64,000 nucleotides of DNA from Cyclobacterium qasimii M12-11B. GTDB taxonomy: Bacteria > Bacteroidota > Bacteroidia > Cytophagales > Cyclobacteriaceae. The notes under the pieces are model-generated. The model had not been told where the DNA came from and made no database searches. It saw nothing but the letters and a program-made list of their open reading frames with translations. Shown piece by piece: positions 38,626 through 48,610 of this stretch. A program made the translations under genes and the position numbers. The DNA lies in the NCBI RefSeq assembly GCF_000427295.1, contig NZ_ATNM01000116.1, forward strand, positions 38,843 to 102,842, given 5' to 3'. Numbering within the stretch: position 1 is the stretch's first letter; the number at the start of each line of letters is the position of its first letter.

Positions 38626-40893
38626 TGTCCATTTTTTCCAAAAACACTTCAATATATTTAGAGGCAGGGCAGTGGCTTTCTTCTGAATTGTTTCCCAATG
38701 CCACCAGTACATTTCCCTCAGGGAAATAAACGGAAAGGCATCCTGGAGAGATGTCATAAGGAACCACCTGGAAACCTTCAAGTATTCGCTTTTCTCCCTC
38801 AAATACACTTGTCAACTTCACCAGATCCCCAGCTTTGCATCCATATTGATTCATGTCATCTTTATTCATCATCACTACTTCACGGCTGTTGCTGATACCC
38901 CTGTAGCGGTCATCATAGCCATAGATGGTGGTATTGAATTGGTCGTGACTTCTAACCGTCATTAAAATAAAAGGAGTCTCAGGGTTTTTGTTAAAGTTGA
39001 CCGGATTTACTGTTAGCCTGGCTTTTTTGTCTGGAGTGTTAAAATTCCTTTCTCTGGCCCCATTGGGCAGGTAAAATCCGCCCGCCACTTTTATGCGCTC
39101 ATTGTAGTCTTCAAAACCAGGAATTACTTCGGCTATCTTATCACGAATAAGGCCGTAATCTTCGCTCATTCCTTCCCAGTCAGTGGGGTTTTCCTTACCT
39201 AATACCGCTTTTGCCATGTCACAAACAATGGCCACTTCGCTTTTTAAATCAGGGGAAACAGGCTTGAGGTCGCCATGAGATCTTCTAACTCTCCCAGCGG
39301 TATCTTCTGTACTGACAAACTGGGGGCCATTGTTGGAAATGTCTTCTTCTGTTCTGCCAAGGCAGGGTAGAATTAGGGCTGTTTTGCCATGGATAAGATG
39401 GCTTCGATTGAGTTTGGTGGAGACATGAAAGGTTAAGGCGCATTGTTTTAATCCCTCAAAAACTATATTGGTATCAGGAGCTGCCAGTGCAAAATTACCA
39501 CCCATGCCCATGAAAACTTTGCCTTTACCATCGACCATGGCCTGAATGGCACCTACGGCATGCACGCCTTCATTGATAGGCGGCTTAAAATTGAAAGCAT
39601 TCCCAAGTCGCTGCATAAAGCTATCCGGCATTTTTTCCCAAACTCCCATGGTGCGGTCGCCTTGTACATTACTGTGGCCTCTTACCGGCAAGGTGCCAGC
39701 ACCAGGTTTTCCTATGGCTCCTTTTAGCAAAAGGATATTTACAATTTCGCGTATGGTATTTTCTGCATTTCTATGTTGGGTGATTCCCATTGCCCAGGCA
39801 ATAATAATGTTCTTCTTTCCAATAATAAGGGAAGCTGCTTCCCTTATTTGCTTTTCGGGAACACCACTTTCCTGGATCATTTCGGCCAGATTTGTTGTTT
39901 CTATATGCTGGCGAAGGGCTTCATATCCTACCGTAAATTCAGCAATAAAAGCTGTGTCAAACACTTCTCCTGGAGCGTTTTTTTCTGCCTCTAAAAGCAT
40001 TTTAAGCAAGGCTTTCATTAAGGGTAGGTCACCATTGACCTTTACCTGTAAGTGAAGGTCATGAATGGAAGTAGGCTTACCAATCCACTCCCAGGGTTTC
40101 TGAGGATGTCGAAATTGCAATAAGCCAGTTTCCGGCAAAGGATTCACCGAAATGATCTTTCCACCGTTATTCTTTAATTCCTCCATTGCCGTCAGCATTC
40201 TGGGCGCATTGGTTCCGGGGTTTTGCCCCATCACGATCAATAAATCCGCTTTAGGGATATCATTGAGTACTACGGAAGCTTTACCAATGCCTACGGTATC
40301 GGTTAGGGCTTTACCTGAAGCCTCATGGCACATGTTGGAACAATCGGGTAAATTATTGGTACCATATTGCCTGACAAAACACTGGTAAAGAAAGGCTGCT
40401 TCATTACTAGTGCGGCCAGAAGTATAGAATATGGCCTGATCTGGATGATCAAGTGCCAGAAGTTGCGTGGCAATAAGAGAAAAGGCGGCTTCCCAGGTAA
40501 TAGGCGAATAATGGGTGTCACCTGACTTCAATACCATTGGCTGTGTAAGCCTGCCTTGTTTTTCCAGCCAATGATCAGATTTTTCCAATAAATCATTGAT
40601 ACTATATTGCTCGAAAAAGGAAGGTTCAATTGTGTTCGCACTTCCTTCCCATGCTACTGCTTTTGCGCCATTTTCACAATATTCAGCAATCTTGGAAACT
40701 TTATTGGCATCAGGGTCTGGCCAGGCACAGCTTGGGCAATCAAAGCCATTAGGTTGGTTGAGTTTAAAGAGTGTTTTCACCCCTTTACCCACATGGGTTT
40801 CCTCCCAAATGCGATAAGCAACGGTCTGTATGGACTTTAACCCAGCGGCTGTCTCTGCTGGAGGGCTAATTTTAACTTTTCTTTTGGACGCAT
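38609..40893 (-). CDS. FdhF/YdeP-family molybdopterin oxidoreductase (N-terminal one-base break)
   Basis: About 760 residues of the YdeP branch of formate-dehydrogenase-like Mo-bis-MGD enzymes. Visible blocks are GFDCPSCAWPDP (cluster-type CxxC), FYTSGRTSNEAAFLYQ, NLPDCSNMCHEASGKAL, VMGQNPGTNAPRML, GTLPVRGHSNVQGDRTMGVWE and PFILMTVRSHDQFNTTIYG. The uninterrupted frame has no good start: it reads SPPAETAAGLKSIQTVAYRIW back to a stop. A missing base near 40876 would join it to ATG 40893 (MRPKEK), which fits the family. Substrate may be formate, but YdeP members are not proven formate dehydrogenases. No electron-transfer subunits lie nearby. Confidence 0.88.
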
Positions 40894-41274
40894 TGTGTTG
40901 GTTGAAAATTCAGAAAACTTGTGTGCCTTATAGGCTACAAGGTAAAAAGAATTATAAGTTTAAGCTGGATTCTGCAATAGAATTCGTAATGACCTGTCCT
41001 GACCATTTATTAGAAACAATTTCACCAGGTGACAGTATTTTCAGAGCCTTATTAAGGTCTAAGCTAAATCAGAAAGGATTATTTAAAATTCAAGGAATAT
41101 ATTTTTACCTGCACTAGTAAATTGAAATAGTACCTGATTTTTTTCATTCACTCTAATTATACCATCTATTATTATTGGAATTGACCGCTTAATAAAAGTA
41201 TGTTTTTATTTACATGATTAACCTTTATATTTAAATTGCTTTAATCTGAATTTTATTAATAATAAACCTACCCA
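40894..41274. other. Divergent intergenic region, no gene seen
   Basis: About 380 bases between the minus-strand molybdoenzyme and the plus-strand sulfatase operon. An open frame exists on the plus strand but its residues are not protein-like and it overlaps the molybdoenzyme 5' end. Promoters for both units should lie here; none is clear. Confidence 0.45.
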
Positions 41275-42771
41275 ATGACACCTAAATTATCGCTATTCCT
41301 TTGCTTTATTTTTATCGGTTTCCTTCAGTCCTGTGGAACCGAGGTTCAAGAGAAAAAACCTTATAATATTCTATTCATTGCCATTGATGACCTTAGACCT
41401 GAACTGGGGGTTTATGGAAATGACATCATCAAAACCCCTAATCTTGATGCCATAGGTCAAGCAGGAACAATTTTTGAAAATCACTATGTGCAGGTGCCTA
41501 CCTGTGGTGCTTCACGCTGTAGTATACTCACGGGAATGCTTCCAAGTAATCGGGAGCATTTAAAAAATTCAGCCATTGAAAAAATGATGGCCGATGTTCC
41601 TGAGGGAGAACGACCGGAAAGTTTTGTTCATCACCTAAAAAGAAATGGCTATTATACGGTAGGAATAGGCAAAATCAGCCATTCTATAGAAGGTCTGGTA
41701 TATGGTTATGAAGAAAGCCCTGTAGGAGCAAAAGCGGAAATGCCTTTCAGCTGGGATGAGATGCTTTTTGACGCAGGGAAGTGGGGGAATGGTTGGAATG
41801 CTTTTTTCGGTTATGCGGATGGCTCAAACAGGCAAGGTAAAAAGAAACAAGTAAAACCTTACGAGGCAGGAGAGGTGTCTGATGAGGGCTACCCAGATGG
41901 TCTTTCAGCTCAATTGGCCATAAAAAAACTCAGAGAGTTGGCGGATAAAGAGGAGCCATTTTTTATGGGTTTGGGCTTGTTTAAACCACATTTACCTTTT
42001 ACTTCTCCTAAAAAGTATTGGGACTTATACGATCGTGAGGATATTCCCTTATCGCCTTCCCCTGATATTCCTGAAAACATTGATTTGAGCAGTTTACAAG
42101 AAAGTGGAGAGTTCAATCAATATGCGCTTGGTGAAGAAAAAGCAGGCTTAGACCATCAGTTGTCAGATGAATATGCCAGAAAACTTAAGCATGCCTACTA
42201 TGCTGCCGTTAGTTACAGTGATGCACTGGTAGGTAAAGTTATGGATGAATTGGAAGTGCTAGGGCTTGCTGAGAATACTATAATTGTGGTTTGGGGTGAT
42301 CATGGCTGGCACCTGGGCGACCAAAGGGTGTGGGGCAAACATACCATTTTTGAAACTGCGCTTAGGAGTCCTTTGATAATTAAAGTTCCTGGTTTAGCGG
42401 CCCGCAGGATTTCTTCCGATATGCCTGTGAGTAGTATTGATCTTTACCCTACGTTAATGGAGCTTGCGGAGGTACCTACCAATTTCACATTGGATGGACA
42501 AAGTTTGGTGCCATTGATAAAAGATGGGAAGGATGAAAACAGAGAGGCGCTAGCTTTTAGCTACTTTAAAAATGGTATTTCGATGCGTACCGACAAGTAT
42601 CGGATGATGAAATACTTTAGAGAGGAGACGCCAACAATAGAGCTGTATGACCATCTCAATGATCCCTTAGAGACAAAAAACATAGCCAATGAGCAGCCAG
42701 AATTGGTGGAACAATTACTAGTACAACTAGAAAAAGGAGACACAGGTCTGTATACCGATGAAAACAATTAA
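41275..42771 (+). CDS. Iduronate-2-sulfatase-like S1 sulfatase, lipoprotein
   Basis: A 498-residue sulfatase. The lipobox FLQSC (Cys20) predicts a lipoprotein. Metal ligands lie in FIAIDDLRPELGVYG (Asp38, Asp39). The active-site motif is CGASRCSILTGMLPS (Cys77), the C-x-A-S-R variant typical of iduronate-sulfatase-like members. GIGKISHS replaces the usual GKWH block. FFMGLGLFKPHLPF and VVWGDHGWHLGDQRVWGKHT complete the active site. It removes sulfate from a glycan or sugar. Its 3' end overlaps the next sulfatase if the ATG at 42758 is used. Confidence 0.92.
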   Translation: MTPKLSLFLCFIFIGFLQSCGTEVQEKKPYNILFIAIDDLRPELGVYGNDIIKTPNLDAIGQAGTIFENHYVQVPTCGASRCSILTGMLPSNREHLKNSAIEKMMADVPEGERPESFVHHLKRNGYYTVGIGKISHSIEGLVYGYEESPVGAKAEMPFSWDEMLFDAGKWGNGWNAFFGYADGSNRQGKKKQVKPYEAGEVSDEGYPDGLSAQLAIKKLRELADKEEPFFMGLGLFKPHLPFTSPKKYWDLYDREDIPLSPSPDIPENIDLSSLQESGEFNQYALGEEKAGLDHQLSDEYARKLKHAYYAAVSYSDALVGKVMDELEVLGLAENTIIVVWGDHGWHLGDQRVWGKHTIFETALRSPLIIKVPGLAARRISSDMPVSSIDLYPTLMELAEVPTNFTLDGQSLVPLIKDGKDENREALAFSYFKNGISMRTDKYRMMKYFREETPTIELYDHLNDPLETKNIANEQPELVEQLLVQLEKGDTGLYTDENN

Positions 42772-44299
42772 TCCTAAATCCAAAATGACAATCAAAAACA
42801 ATAGCCTAACCAATTGGACCCTTTTTTCGGCCCTGTTTATCATGGTGGCGGCCTCCTGCACCAATAGTCAGGAAAAAGAAGAATCTATTGAAAAACCAAA
42901 TATCATCTATATCCTGGCAGATGATCTAGGATACGGAGACCTGAGCTTTTTAGGTCAAACCAAATTCAAAACGCCAAATATTGATAAACTGGCGGCGCAA
43001 GGAATGGTATTTACCCAGCATTATTCAGGATCCACGGTCTGTGCTCCCTCAAGGTCGGCATTGATGACGGGTTTACATACAGGACATACCCAGGTCAGGG
43101 GAAACAGAGGTTTAAATGGGGGGCAGTTTCCATTAAAAGAGGGTACCCAGACCTTGGCAAGTATATTGAAAAAAGCGGGCTATACCACTGGGGCTTTTGG
43201 AAAATGGGGACTTGGTTACCCGGGGTCTGAAGGAGCACCATTAAACCAGGGTTTCGATGTCTTTTACGGTTTTAACAGTCAGACCATCGCTCATAATTAT
43301 TACCCAAGAGAGTTGTGGGACAATGACAAAATCGTAACCCTTGAAGGCAATCAGGGAACGGATGAAGGACAATATGCACCTTATCTTATCCAGGAAAAAC
43401 GATTGGCCTTTATTGAAAACAATAAGGATACTAATTTTTTCCTGTTTGCACCTACCATTATTCCACATGCAGAGCTTTTTGCTCCTGAGGAATACATGGA
43501 GAAGTTTCTGACCAAGACAAATCCAGAACCTCCTTATCAATACGAAAGTAAATTGGGCCCTGAAACTAATTATGAAGGGACAGACGATCCCGAACATCCT
43601 CGCTACAAAATGGGGGGATATGGCTCTCAGCCTTACCCACATGCAGCTTTTGCGGCCATGGTAACACTTCTGGATGATCATGTAGGTCAGATCGTCTCCA
43701 AATTGGAGGAATTAGCAATTTTGGACAATACAGTGATCATTTTCACTTCAGATAACGGTCCCCACCTTGAGGGAGGAGCAGACCCTGATTTTTTCAATAG
43801 CAATGGGCCCTTTCAGGGATATAAGCGAGATTTATTAGAGGGAGGAATTCATGTGCCTATGATTCTTAGTTGGCCAGCACAAGTTGAAAAGGGAAGCCAA
43901 ACCGATCATATCAGTGCTTTTTGGGATATTTTACCCACCTTTTCAGAAATCGTTGGTGTGGGTACAGAAGGTGCACTCGATGGGCTGTCATTTCTTCCTA
44001 CGCTATTAGGCAAAGAAGAGCAAGCTACTCATTCCCATCTTTATTGGGAGTTTCATGAAAAGGGAGGCAAACAAGCAGTAAGGAAAGGCAAATGGAAAGG
44101 GATTAAATTGGACGTATTCAAAGGAAATGAAACCATTCAACTTTATGATTTGGAGCAAGACCCTGGAGAGACCAAGGACCTGGCTGCAGACTTTCCTGAA
44201 GTGGTAGAAGAATTAAAAGGCTTGATGCAGAGCTCCAGAACTGAGGATGCAGAATGGCCATTTGAAGAGACAATTGAAAAGAATGTTAAGAACAATTAA
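42758..44299 (+). CDS. Arylsulfatase-type S1 sulfatase, lipoprotein
   Basis: Up to 513 residues. ATG 42758 overlaps the previous gene by 14 bases; ATG 42785 is an equally good start and leaves a short gap. The signal leads to lipobox AASC, then IIYILADDLGYGDL (metal Asp pair) and CAPSRSALMTGLHTGH with the formylglycine Cys at about residue 95. FGKWGLGYPG and FTSDNGPHLEGG give further active-site residues. It probably desulfates a different position of the same substrate as its upstream neighbour. It overlaps the quinoprotein gene, so three genes are translated together. Confidence 0.92.
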   Translation: MKTINPKSKMTIKNNSLTNWTLFSALFIMVAASCTNSQEKEESIEKPNIIYILADDLGYGDLSFLGQTKFKTPNIDKLAAQGMVFTQHYSGSTVCAPSRSALMTGLHTGHTQVRGNRGLNGGQFPLKEGTQTLASILKKAGYTTGAFGKWGLGYPGSEGAPLNQGFDVFYGFNSQTIAHNYYPRELWDNDKIVTLEGNQGTDEGQYAPYLIQEKRLAFIENNKDTNFFLFAPTIIPHAELFAPEEYMEKFLTKTNPEPPYQYESKLGPETNYEGTDDPEHPRYKMGGYGSQPYPHAAFAAMVTLLDDHVGQIVSKLEELAILDNTVIIFTSDNGPHLEGGADPDFFNSNGPFQGYKRDLLEGGIHVPMILSWPAQVEKGSQTDHISAFWDILPTFSEIVGVGTEGALDGLSFLPTLLGKEEQATHSHLYWEFHEKGGKQAVRKGKWKGIKLDVFKGNETIQLYDLEQDPGETKDLAADFPEVVEELKGLMQSSRTEDAEWPFEETIEKNVKNN

Positions 44300-46427
44300 T
44301 AGTATTATCGCTTTTATTTGCCTGGTTGCGATCTTTTCTTGTTCACAGGAAAACAATAGCTCAAAAGCAAAAGATTACCAAACCTGGGAGCATTATCGTG
44401 CTTCAAAAACAGCGGCTCAGTTCTCAGGTTTGGATCAGATAAACAAAGAGAATGTTCACTTGCTAGAGCCCGCATGGACTTTTCATACAGGGGACAGCAA
44501 GGAGAGAACACCTATGGAATGCAACCCAATGATCATAGGTGATATTATGTATGTGAGCTCACCACAACTTGATCTGATAGCATTGGATGCCGAAAAGGGT
44601 GAGGAGCTTTGGCGTTTTGACCCTGAGCTTTACGGTCAGTCAGGAGGGGTTAACCGAGGGTTTTTCCACTATAAAGAGGGAAATGACTTGCGTATTTTTA
44701 TGGCAGTTGGACAATACTTGTTTGCCATAGACGGTCATTCAGGTGAATTGGTGGCAGAATTTGGCGAAGCAGGTAAGCTTGATTTGCGAAAAAACCTAGG
44801 CGTTGATCCCGAATCCCTATCGATCTCTTTGAGTACACCAGGACTGGTTTTTCAGGATTTGATTATCATTGGATCTGCAACGGGGGAGGGTTATGATGCT
44901 TCTCCAGGTCATATAAGGGCATACAATGCTAAAACGGGAGAATTCAAATGGATATTTCATACCATTCCTAAGGAAGGCGAGTTTGGACATGATACCTGGC
45001 GCTGGCAAGAAGGTGAAAACTATGGTGGTGCCAATAACTGGGGAGGGCTGAGTTTGGATGAGGACCAAGGCTGGGTCTATGTTTCCACAGGCTCTCCAGC
45101 ATATGATTTTTATGGTGGAAATAGGTTAGGAGAAAACCTTTTTGGTAATGCCATAGTAGCGCTAGATGCTGCTACTGGAGAAAGAAAATGGCATTATCAG
45201 GCCGTGACCCATGATATTTGGGATTATGACTTGCCTTGTGCCGCTACCCTTGTCGATTTACCAACCGAAAATGGTATCGTTAAAGCTCTGGTACAACCTA
45301 CCAAGATGGGAGAACTGATTATACTGGACAGAATAACAGGGAAATCCTTAATGGACATGGAAGTGAGAAATGCACCTCCTTCCTATGTTCCAGGCGAAGT
45401 AGCCCATCCCACTCAAAAGTTTAACCAGGGAATCACTGTTGTGAGACAAGGTTTGGACAGCGCAACACTGACAAATATTTCTGCTGAAGCCAATGCTTAC
45501 GCGAAAAATGAATTTAAAAAATACCGCAATGAAGGCTTGTATACTCCTCCAAGTTTAGAAGGCACCCTCACCAATCCAGCAACAAGAGGAGGGATGATTT
45601 GGGGTGGGGCCTCTTATGATCCGGACAACCAAATGCTGTATGTGAATGCCAATGAAATCCCTATGATTTTACAGCTCCGCAACATTTCTGAAAACCAGGA
45701 TGGCAGTGGTTCGATTGGAGTGCTACCTGGGAGGAGTACTTACTTGTCCAATTGCTCCAACTGCCATGGTGCAGACTTAGAAGGGCTAACGGATGCCTTT
45801 CCACCACTGAAAGATATTAAAGCCAGGCATTCCCGAGAATCTTTGGCTAAGATAATTACCCAGGGAAATGGTTTGATGCCAGCATTTCAAGGTTTCAATA
45901 AAGAAAAGCTAAATGCTTTAATGGATTACTTGCTTGAAATAGAAACTGTTTCGGATCCTATTCATGATATCAAGGAAGAAGCTGGAGCCACCGATAGATA
46001 TGTACTGCAAGGCTTTAGACTTTTTACAGATGAAGAAGGTTTTCCTGCCAGCAAGCCACCTTGGGGAACTTTAAATGCCATCGATTTAAAAACCAATACC
46101 ATTAAATGGAAAGTGCCTTTAGGTGAATACCCAAAATTAAAAGAAAGAGGAGTGCCAGCGACAGGAACCCAAAACTTTGGTGGCTGTGTAGCTACTGCAG
46201 GCGGACTGGTTTTTATGGGAGGGACGCCGGATGAGATGTTTAGGGCCTTTGATGCAAGTACAGGAGAAATTTTATGGGAATATAAACTCCCTTTTGGGGG
46301 CTATGCGGTACCTGCAGTCTATGAAGTTGGAGGAAGACAGTATGTGGTAATCGCAGCTGGTGGGGCAAATAGATTGGGTACACCAGCTGGAGATGCCTAT
46401 GTAGCTTTTGCTTTACCTGAAAAATAA
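44283..46427 (+). CDS. PQQ-dependent dehydrogenase with embedded cytochrome c, lipoprotein
   Basis: About 714 residues from ATG 44283, 17 bases inside the sulfatase gene. The lipobox is AIFSC (Cys20). The N-terminal part (FSGLDQINKENVHLLEPAWTF, LIALDAEKGEELWRFDPE, VALDAATGERKWHYQAVTHDIWDYDLPC) is an eight-bladed quinoprotein propeller. A cytochrome c domain with CSNCH near residue 491 interrupts it. The final blades (LNAIDLKTNTIKWKVPLGEYP, GGLVFMGGTPDEMFRAFDA) follow. It resembles quinoprotein glucose dehydrogenases and would oxidise a sugar or alcohol in the periplasm, passing electrons to the haem. Co-translation with two sulfatases suggests a desulfated sugar as substrate. Confidence 0.9.
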   Translation: MLRTINSIIAFICLVAIFSCSQENNSSKAKDYQTWEHYRASKTAAQFSGLDQINKENVHLLEPAWTFHTGDSKERTPMECNPMIIGDIMYVSSPQLDLIALDAEKGEELWRFDPELYGQSGGVNRGFFHYKEGNDLRIFMAVGQYLFAIDGHSGELVAEFGEAGKLDLRKNLGVDPESLSISLSTPGLVFQDLIIIGSATGEGYDASPGHIRAYNAKTGEFKWIFHTIPKEGEFGHDTWRWQEGENYGGANNWGGLSLDEDQGWVYVSTGSPAYDFYGGNRLGENLFGNAIVALDAATGERKWHYQAVTHDIWDYDLPCAATLVDLPTENGIVKALVQPTKMGELIILDRITGKSLMDMEVRNAPPSYVPGEVAHPTQKFNQGITVVRQGLDSATLTNISAEANAYAKNEFKKYRNEGLYTPPSLEGTLTNPATRGGMIWGGASYDPDNQMLYVNANEIPMILQLRNISENQDGSGSIGVLPGRSTYLSNCSNCHGADLEGLTDAFPPLKDIKARHSRESLAKIITQGNGLMPAFQGFNKEKLNALMDYLLEIETVSDPIHDIKEEAGATDRYVLQGFRLFTDEEGFPASKPPWGTLNAIDLKTNTIKWKVPLGEYPKLKERGVPATGTQNFGGCVATAGGLVFMGGTPDEMFRAFDASTGEILWEYKLPFGGYAVPAVYEVGGRQYVVIAAGGANRLGTPAGDAYVAFALPEK

Positions 46428-46579
46428 AGTTTATTGCGTAATAGGTCATTTCTTGTGCCCGTAATAATTCCCATGTCGAAGGGGGAATTGCTGATTTGGG
46501 AATTTAATGCTGAATTAGTGGCATTGAAATGGGTTGAGAAAATTCAAATCAGATAACACTCGTCAATCCTGAAAACTCG

Positions 46580-46620
46580 AAATCCCCCTTTTCTTCAAAG
46601 GGGGGCAGGGGGATTTTTTT
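46580..46620 (+). terminator. Dispersed palindromic repeat, copy 2, acting as terminator
   Basis: AAATCCCCC (46580-46588) pairs with GGGGGATTT (46608-46616), followed by a run of Ts to 46620. It lies about 150 bases after the quinoprotein gene. The inner core at 46584-46604 is the exact inverse of that at 17618-17638. So a mobile-looking repeat has landed, or been kept, where it can end transcription. Confidence 0.6.
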
Positions 46621-46742
46621 GGTAAACTTTGATTATATAAAAAATAAAATAATGCTATTTAGAGCCTTGGGCTTAGTTCGGGTAGGAGTCAATTAAAACT
46701 GTTCCTAGAATGGCCATTTCCTATTTCGGTTTTGAAAATTAA

Positions 46743-46784
46743 AATGGGGTCAGTTTTTGAAAAGCTTCAAGAACTGACCCCATT
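46743..46784. terminator. Bidirectional terminator between convergent genes
   Basis: AATGGGGTCAGTT (46743-46755) pairs exactly with AACTGACCCCATT (46772-46784), between the quinoprotein on the plus strand and the phosphatase on the minus strand. The gap 46428-46817 otherwise holds no gene. Confidence 0.8.
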
Positions 46785-46817
46785 ATATTTAGTTTCTATT
46801 CACTTATATTGGTAAAC

Positions 46818-48380
46818 CTATTCCAGTATATTTCCTTTTTCGTCAATTTTCACCATTGTTCTTTCCCCATCTTTTTCTAGCCTTACACTAAAAACCAAGA
46901 CTCCTTTTCCATTTTTGGAGGCATTTACCCTTGAGATTCTATTTCCAGGATATTTAGAAAGCAATATGGGTTGAAGATTTTCCGGCAATGGGTCTTCATA
47001 AGGGATGGTGTTTGAGAATCTTTTTTCCTCTCCTGCTTCAGCTTTTCTTTCGATGAACTCATTGATCCCATTTTCTTGTTTTACCAAATCGAAAGCATCG
47101 TATAATTCACCTATAGCCGTATAGGACTCAAAACTTAGCTTATCTCCATCTACTTTAATCACCTGAAATAATTGGGTGTTTTCAGCTTTACGATCCCTTT
47201 CTGCACCTAAGGCGTCCCATCCTTCTTCACTCACACTGTACATTTTTCCGCCACTAACAGAAACTACATAAACAGTCCCTGTTTTATCCCTTGCATTCAT
47301 TCCATCAATGACATTGTCCTCTGGGGAAACACGACCCCTTGCATAGCTGTGGTCATGCCCTTGTAGGGCCAAATCAACTTTGTATTTGTCAAATATAGGC
47401 TTCCATGCTTTTCTTAATTCATCATTGTCCCTACCTGCTGAGGCAGAAAACAAGGGATGGTGATAGGTCACGATGGTCCATTTTTTTGTGTTTTCTGAAA
47501 GCACTTTTTCCAGCCATGGGATTTGTTCCTTTTGCAAAACATTGCTGTTTAGAGAGATGATCCGCGCGTCTTGGTAATCCATATAATAAACAGTTTCTTC
47601 TAGACCTTTTACTTTGGGTCCGTTCTCAGGAAGTGTAAATTGAGGGCGCCATTGTAAGGAAAGTCTTCTTTTCGCATCTTCTCCGTCTAATTCAGGAATG
47701 TCCCCATATTCATGATTTCCTGGGGTAACCATGGAAGGAACCATACTATGAATAAATCCTCCGGCCGTAAACCATTCATGCCAATCCTGCTCTCTATGGG
47801 CGCTATTGATCAGGTCACCAGCATGGATGATGAATTTAGCATCCGGTGCTTTTCTAAAACCTTCTCGTATTAACCTGGACCAAAGTTCAAGAACATAATT
47901 TTGTGCATCTCCTACATATAGGAAAGAGAAAGGCTTATCATCGTCTCTGGAAGCGGTAGTGAACTGTATCCATTCGGTCCATGATTCACCATCTCCAACC
48001 CGGTAACCATACATGGTGTCCGGTTTTAAGTTTTTAAATTGTACGGAATGGTAATGGGCTTTGACTTTAGCATCCTCTACCTTCAATCCATCCAATACTT
48101 CGGTTTCTGCCTCAACAGTTAATCCATTTCTCCAGAACTTTGGTGCTCCATCAGCTATGGCAATTTCAGCATACCCTGTTGGAATGGAGGTATCTGTTCT
48201 CCAGGTAACGTTGGCTTCAGTTGCAGGATCTGCACCGAAATTTAATACAACTCTGTCAGGGTAGTAGCCGGGTTTGCTCCACTCTTCTCTAAAAGTAGGC
48301 GCTTTATAAACCTTGTACTCTTGAGCAATTGAGGCATTAATTAGGAGGAACAAAAAGAAGGAAAAAAACACTTGTTTCAT
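46818..48380 (-). CDS. Secreted purple-acid-phosphatase-like metallophosphoesterase
   Basis: About 520 residues from ATG 48380, which gives a signal peptide (MKQVFFSFFLFLLINASIAQ); 15 codons further upstream are open but unneeded. The N-terminal fibronectin-like domain (VVLNFGADPATEANVTWRTD, VQFKNLKPDTMYGYRVGDGE) and the metallophosphoesterase motifs VGDAQ, IIHAGDLINSAHREQDW, TPGNHEYGD, TYHHPLF and LQGHDHSYARG are those of purple acid phosphatases. It likely releases phosphate from organic esters outside the cytoplasm. A short C-terminal domain shared by Bacteroidota members follows. Confidence 0.92.
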   Translation of the reverse strand: MKQVFFSFFLFLLINASIAQEYKVYKAPTFREEWSKPGYYPDRVVLNFGADPATEANVTWRTDTSIPTGYAEIAIADGAPKFWRNGLTVEAETEVLDGLKVEDAKVKAHYHSVQFKNLKPDTMYGYRVGDGESWTEWIQFTTASRDDDKPFSFLYVGDAQNYVLELWSRLIREGFRKAPDAKFIIHAGDLINSAHREQDWHEWFTAGGFIHSMVPSMVTPGNHEYGDIPELDGEDAKRRLSLQWRPQFTLPENGPKVKGLEETVYYMDYQDARIISLNSNVLQKEQIPWLEKVLSENTKKWTIVTYHHPLFSASAGRDNDELRKAWKPIFDKYKVDLALQGHDHSYARGRVSPEDNVIDGMNARDKTGTVYVVSVSGGKMYSVSEEGWDALGAERDRKAENTQLFQVIKVDGDKLSFESYTAIGELYDAFDLVKQENGINEFIERKAEAGEEKRFSNTIPYEDPLPENLQPILLSKYPGNRISRVNASKNGKGVLVFSVRLEKDGERTMVKIDEKGNILE

Positions 48381-48610
48381 TGTGGATGGGTTATTGGTGT
48401 AATTCTGTAAATCTAGTGAAATCAAAATAATATTTCAAGTTCAATAATTATTATATTATTATCAAATGAGGAAGAGAATTAATGGTGATTTTATCTGTTT
48501 GATTTGGATATTTGTGAAGTTGTCAAGTAATTGAAATTCTCTATTTAAGTTATAATGGTACGTTTGCCATTCAGTTAATGCTTGGCAATCCAAAACGTTT
48601 GGCCCAAGTT

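Noticed and set aside
40830..41117. Plus-strand gene between the molybdoenzyme and sulfatase operons
   Set aside because: It overlaps the corrected molybdoenzyme 5' end on the other strand and its sequence has no protein-like pattern.
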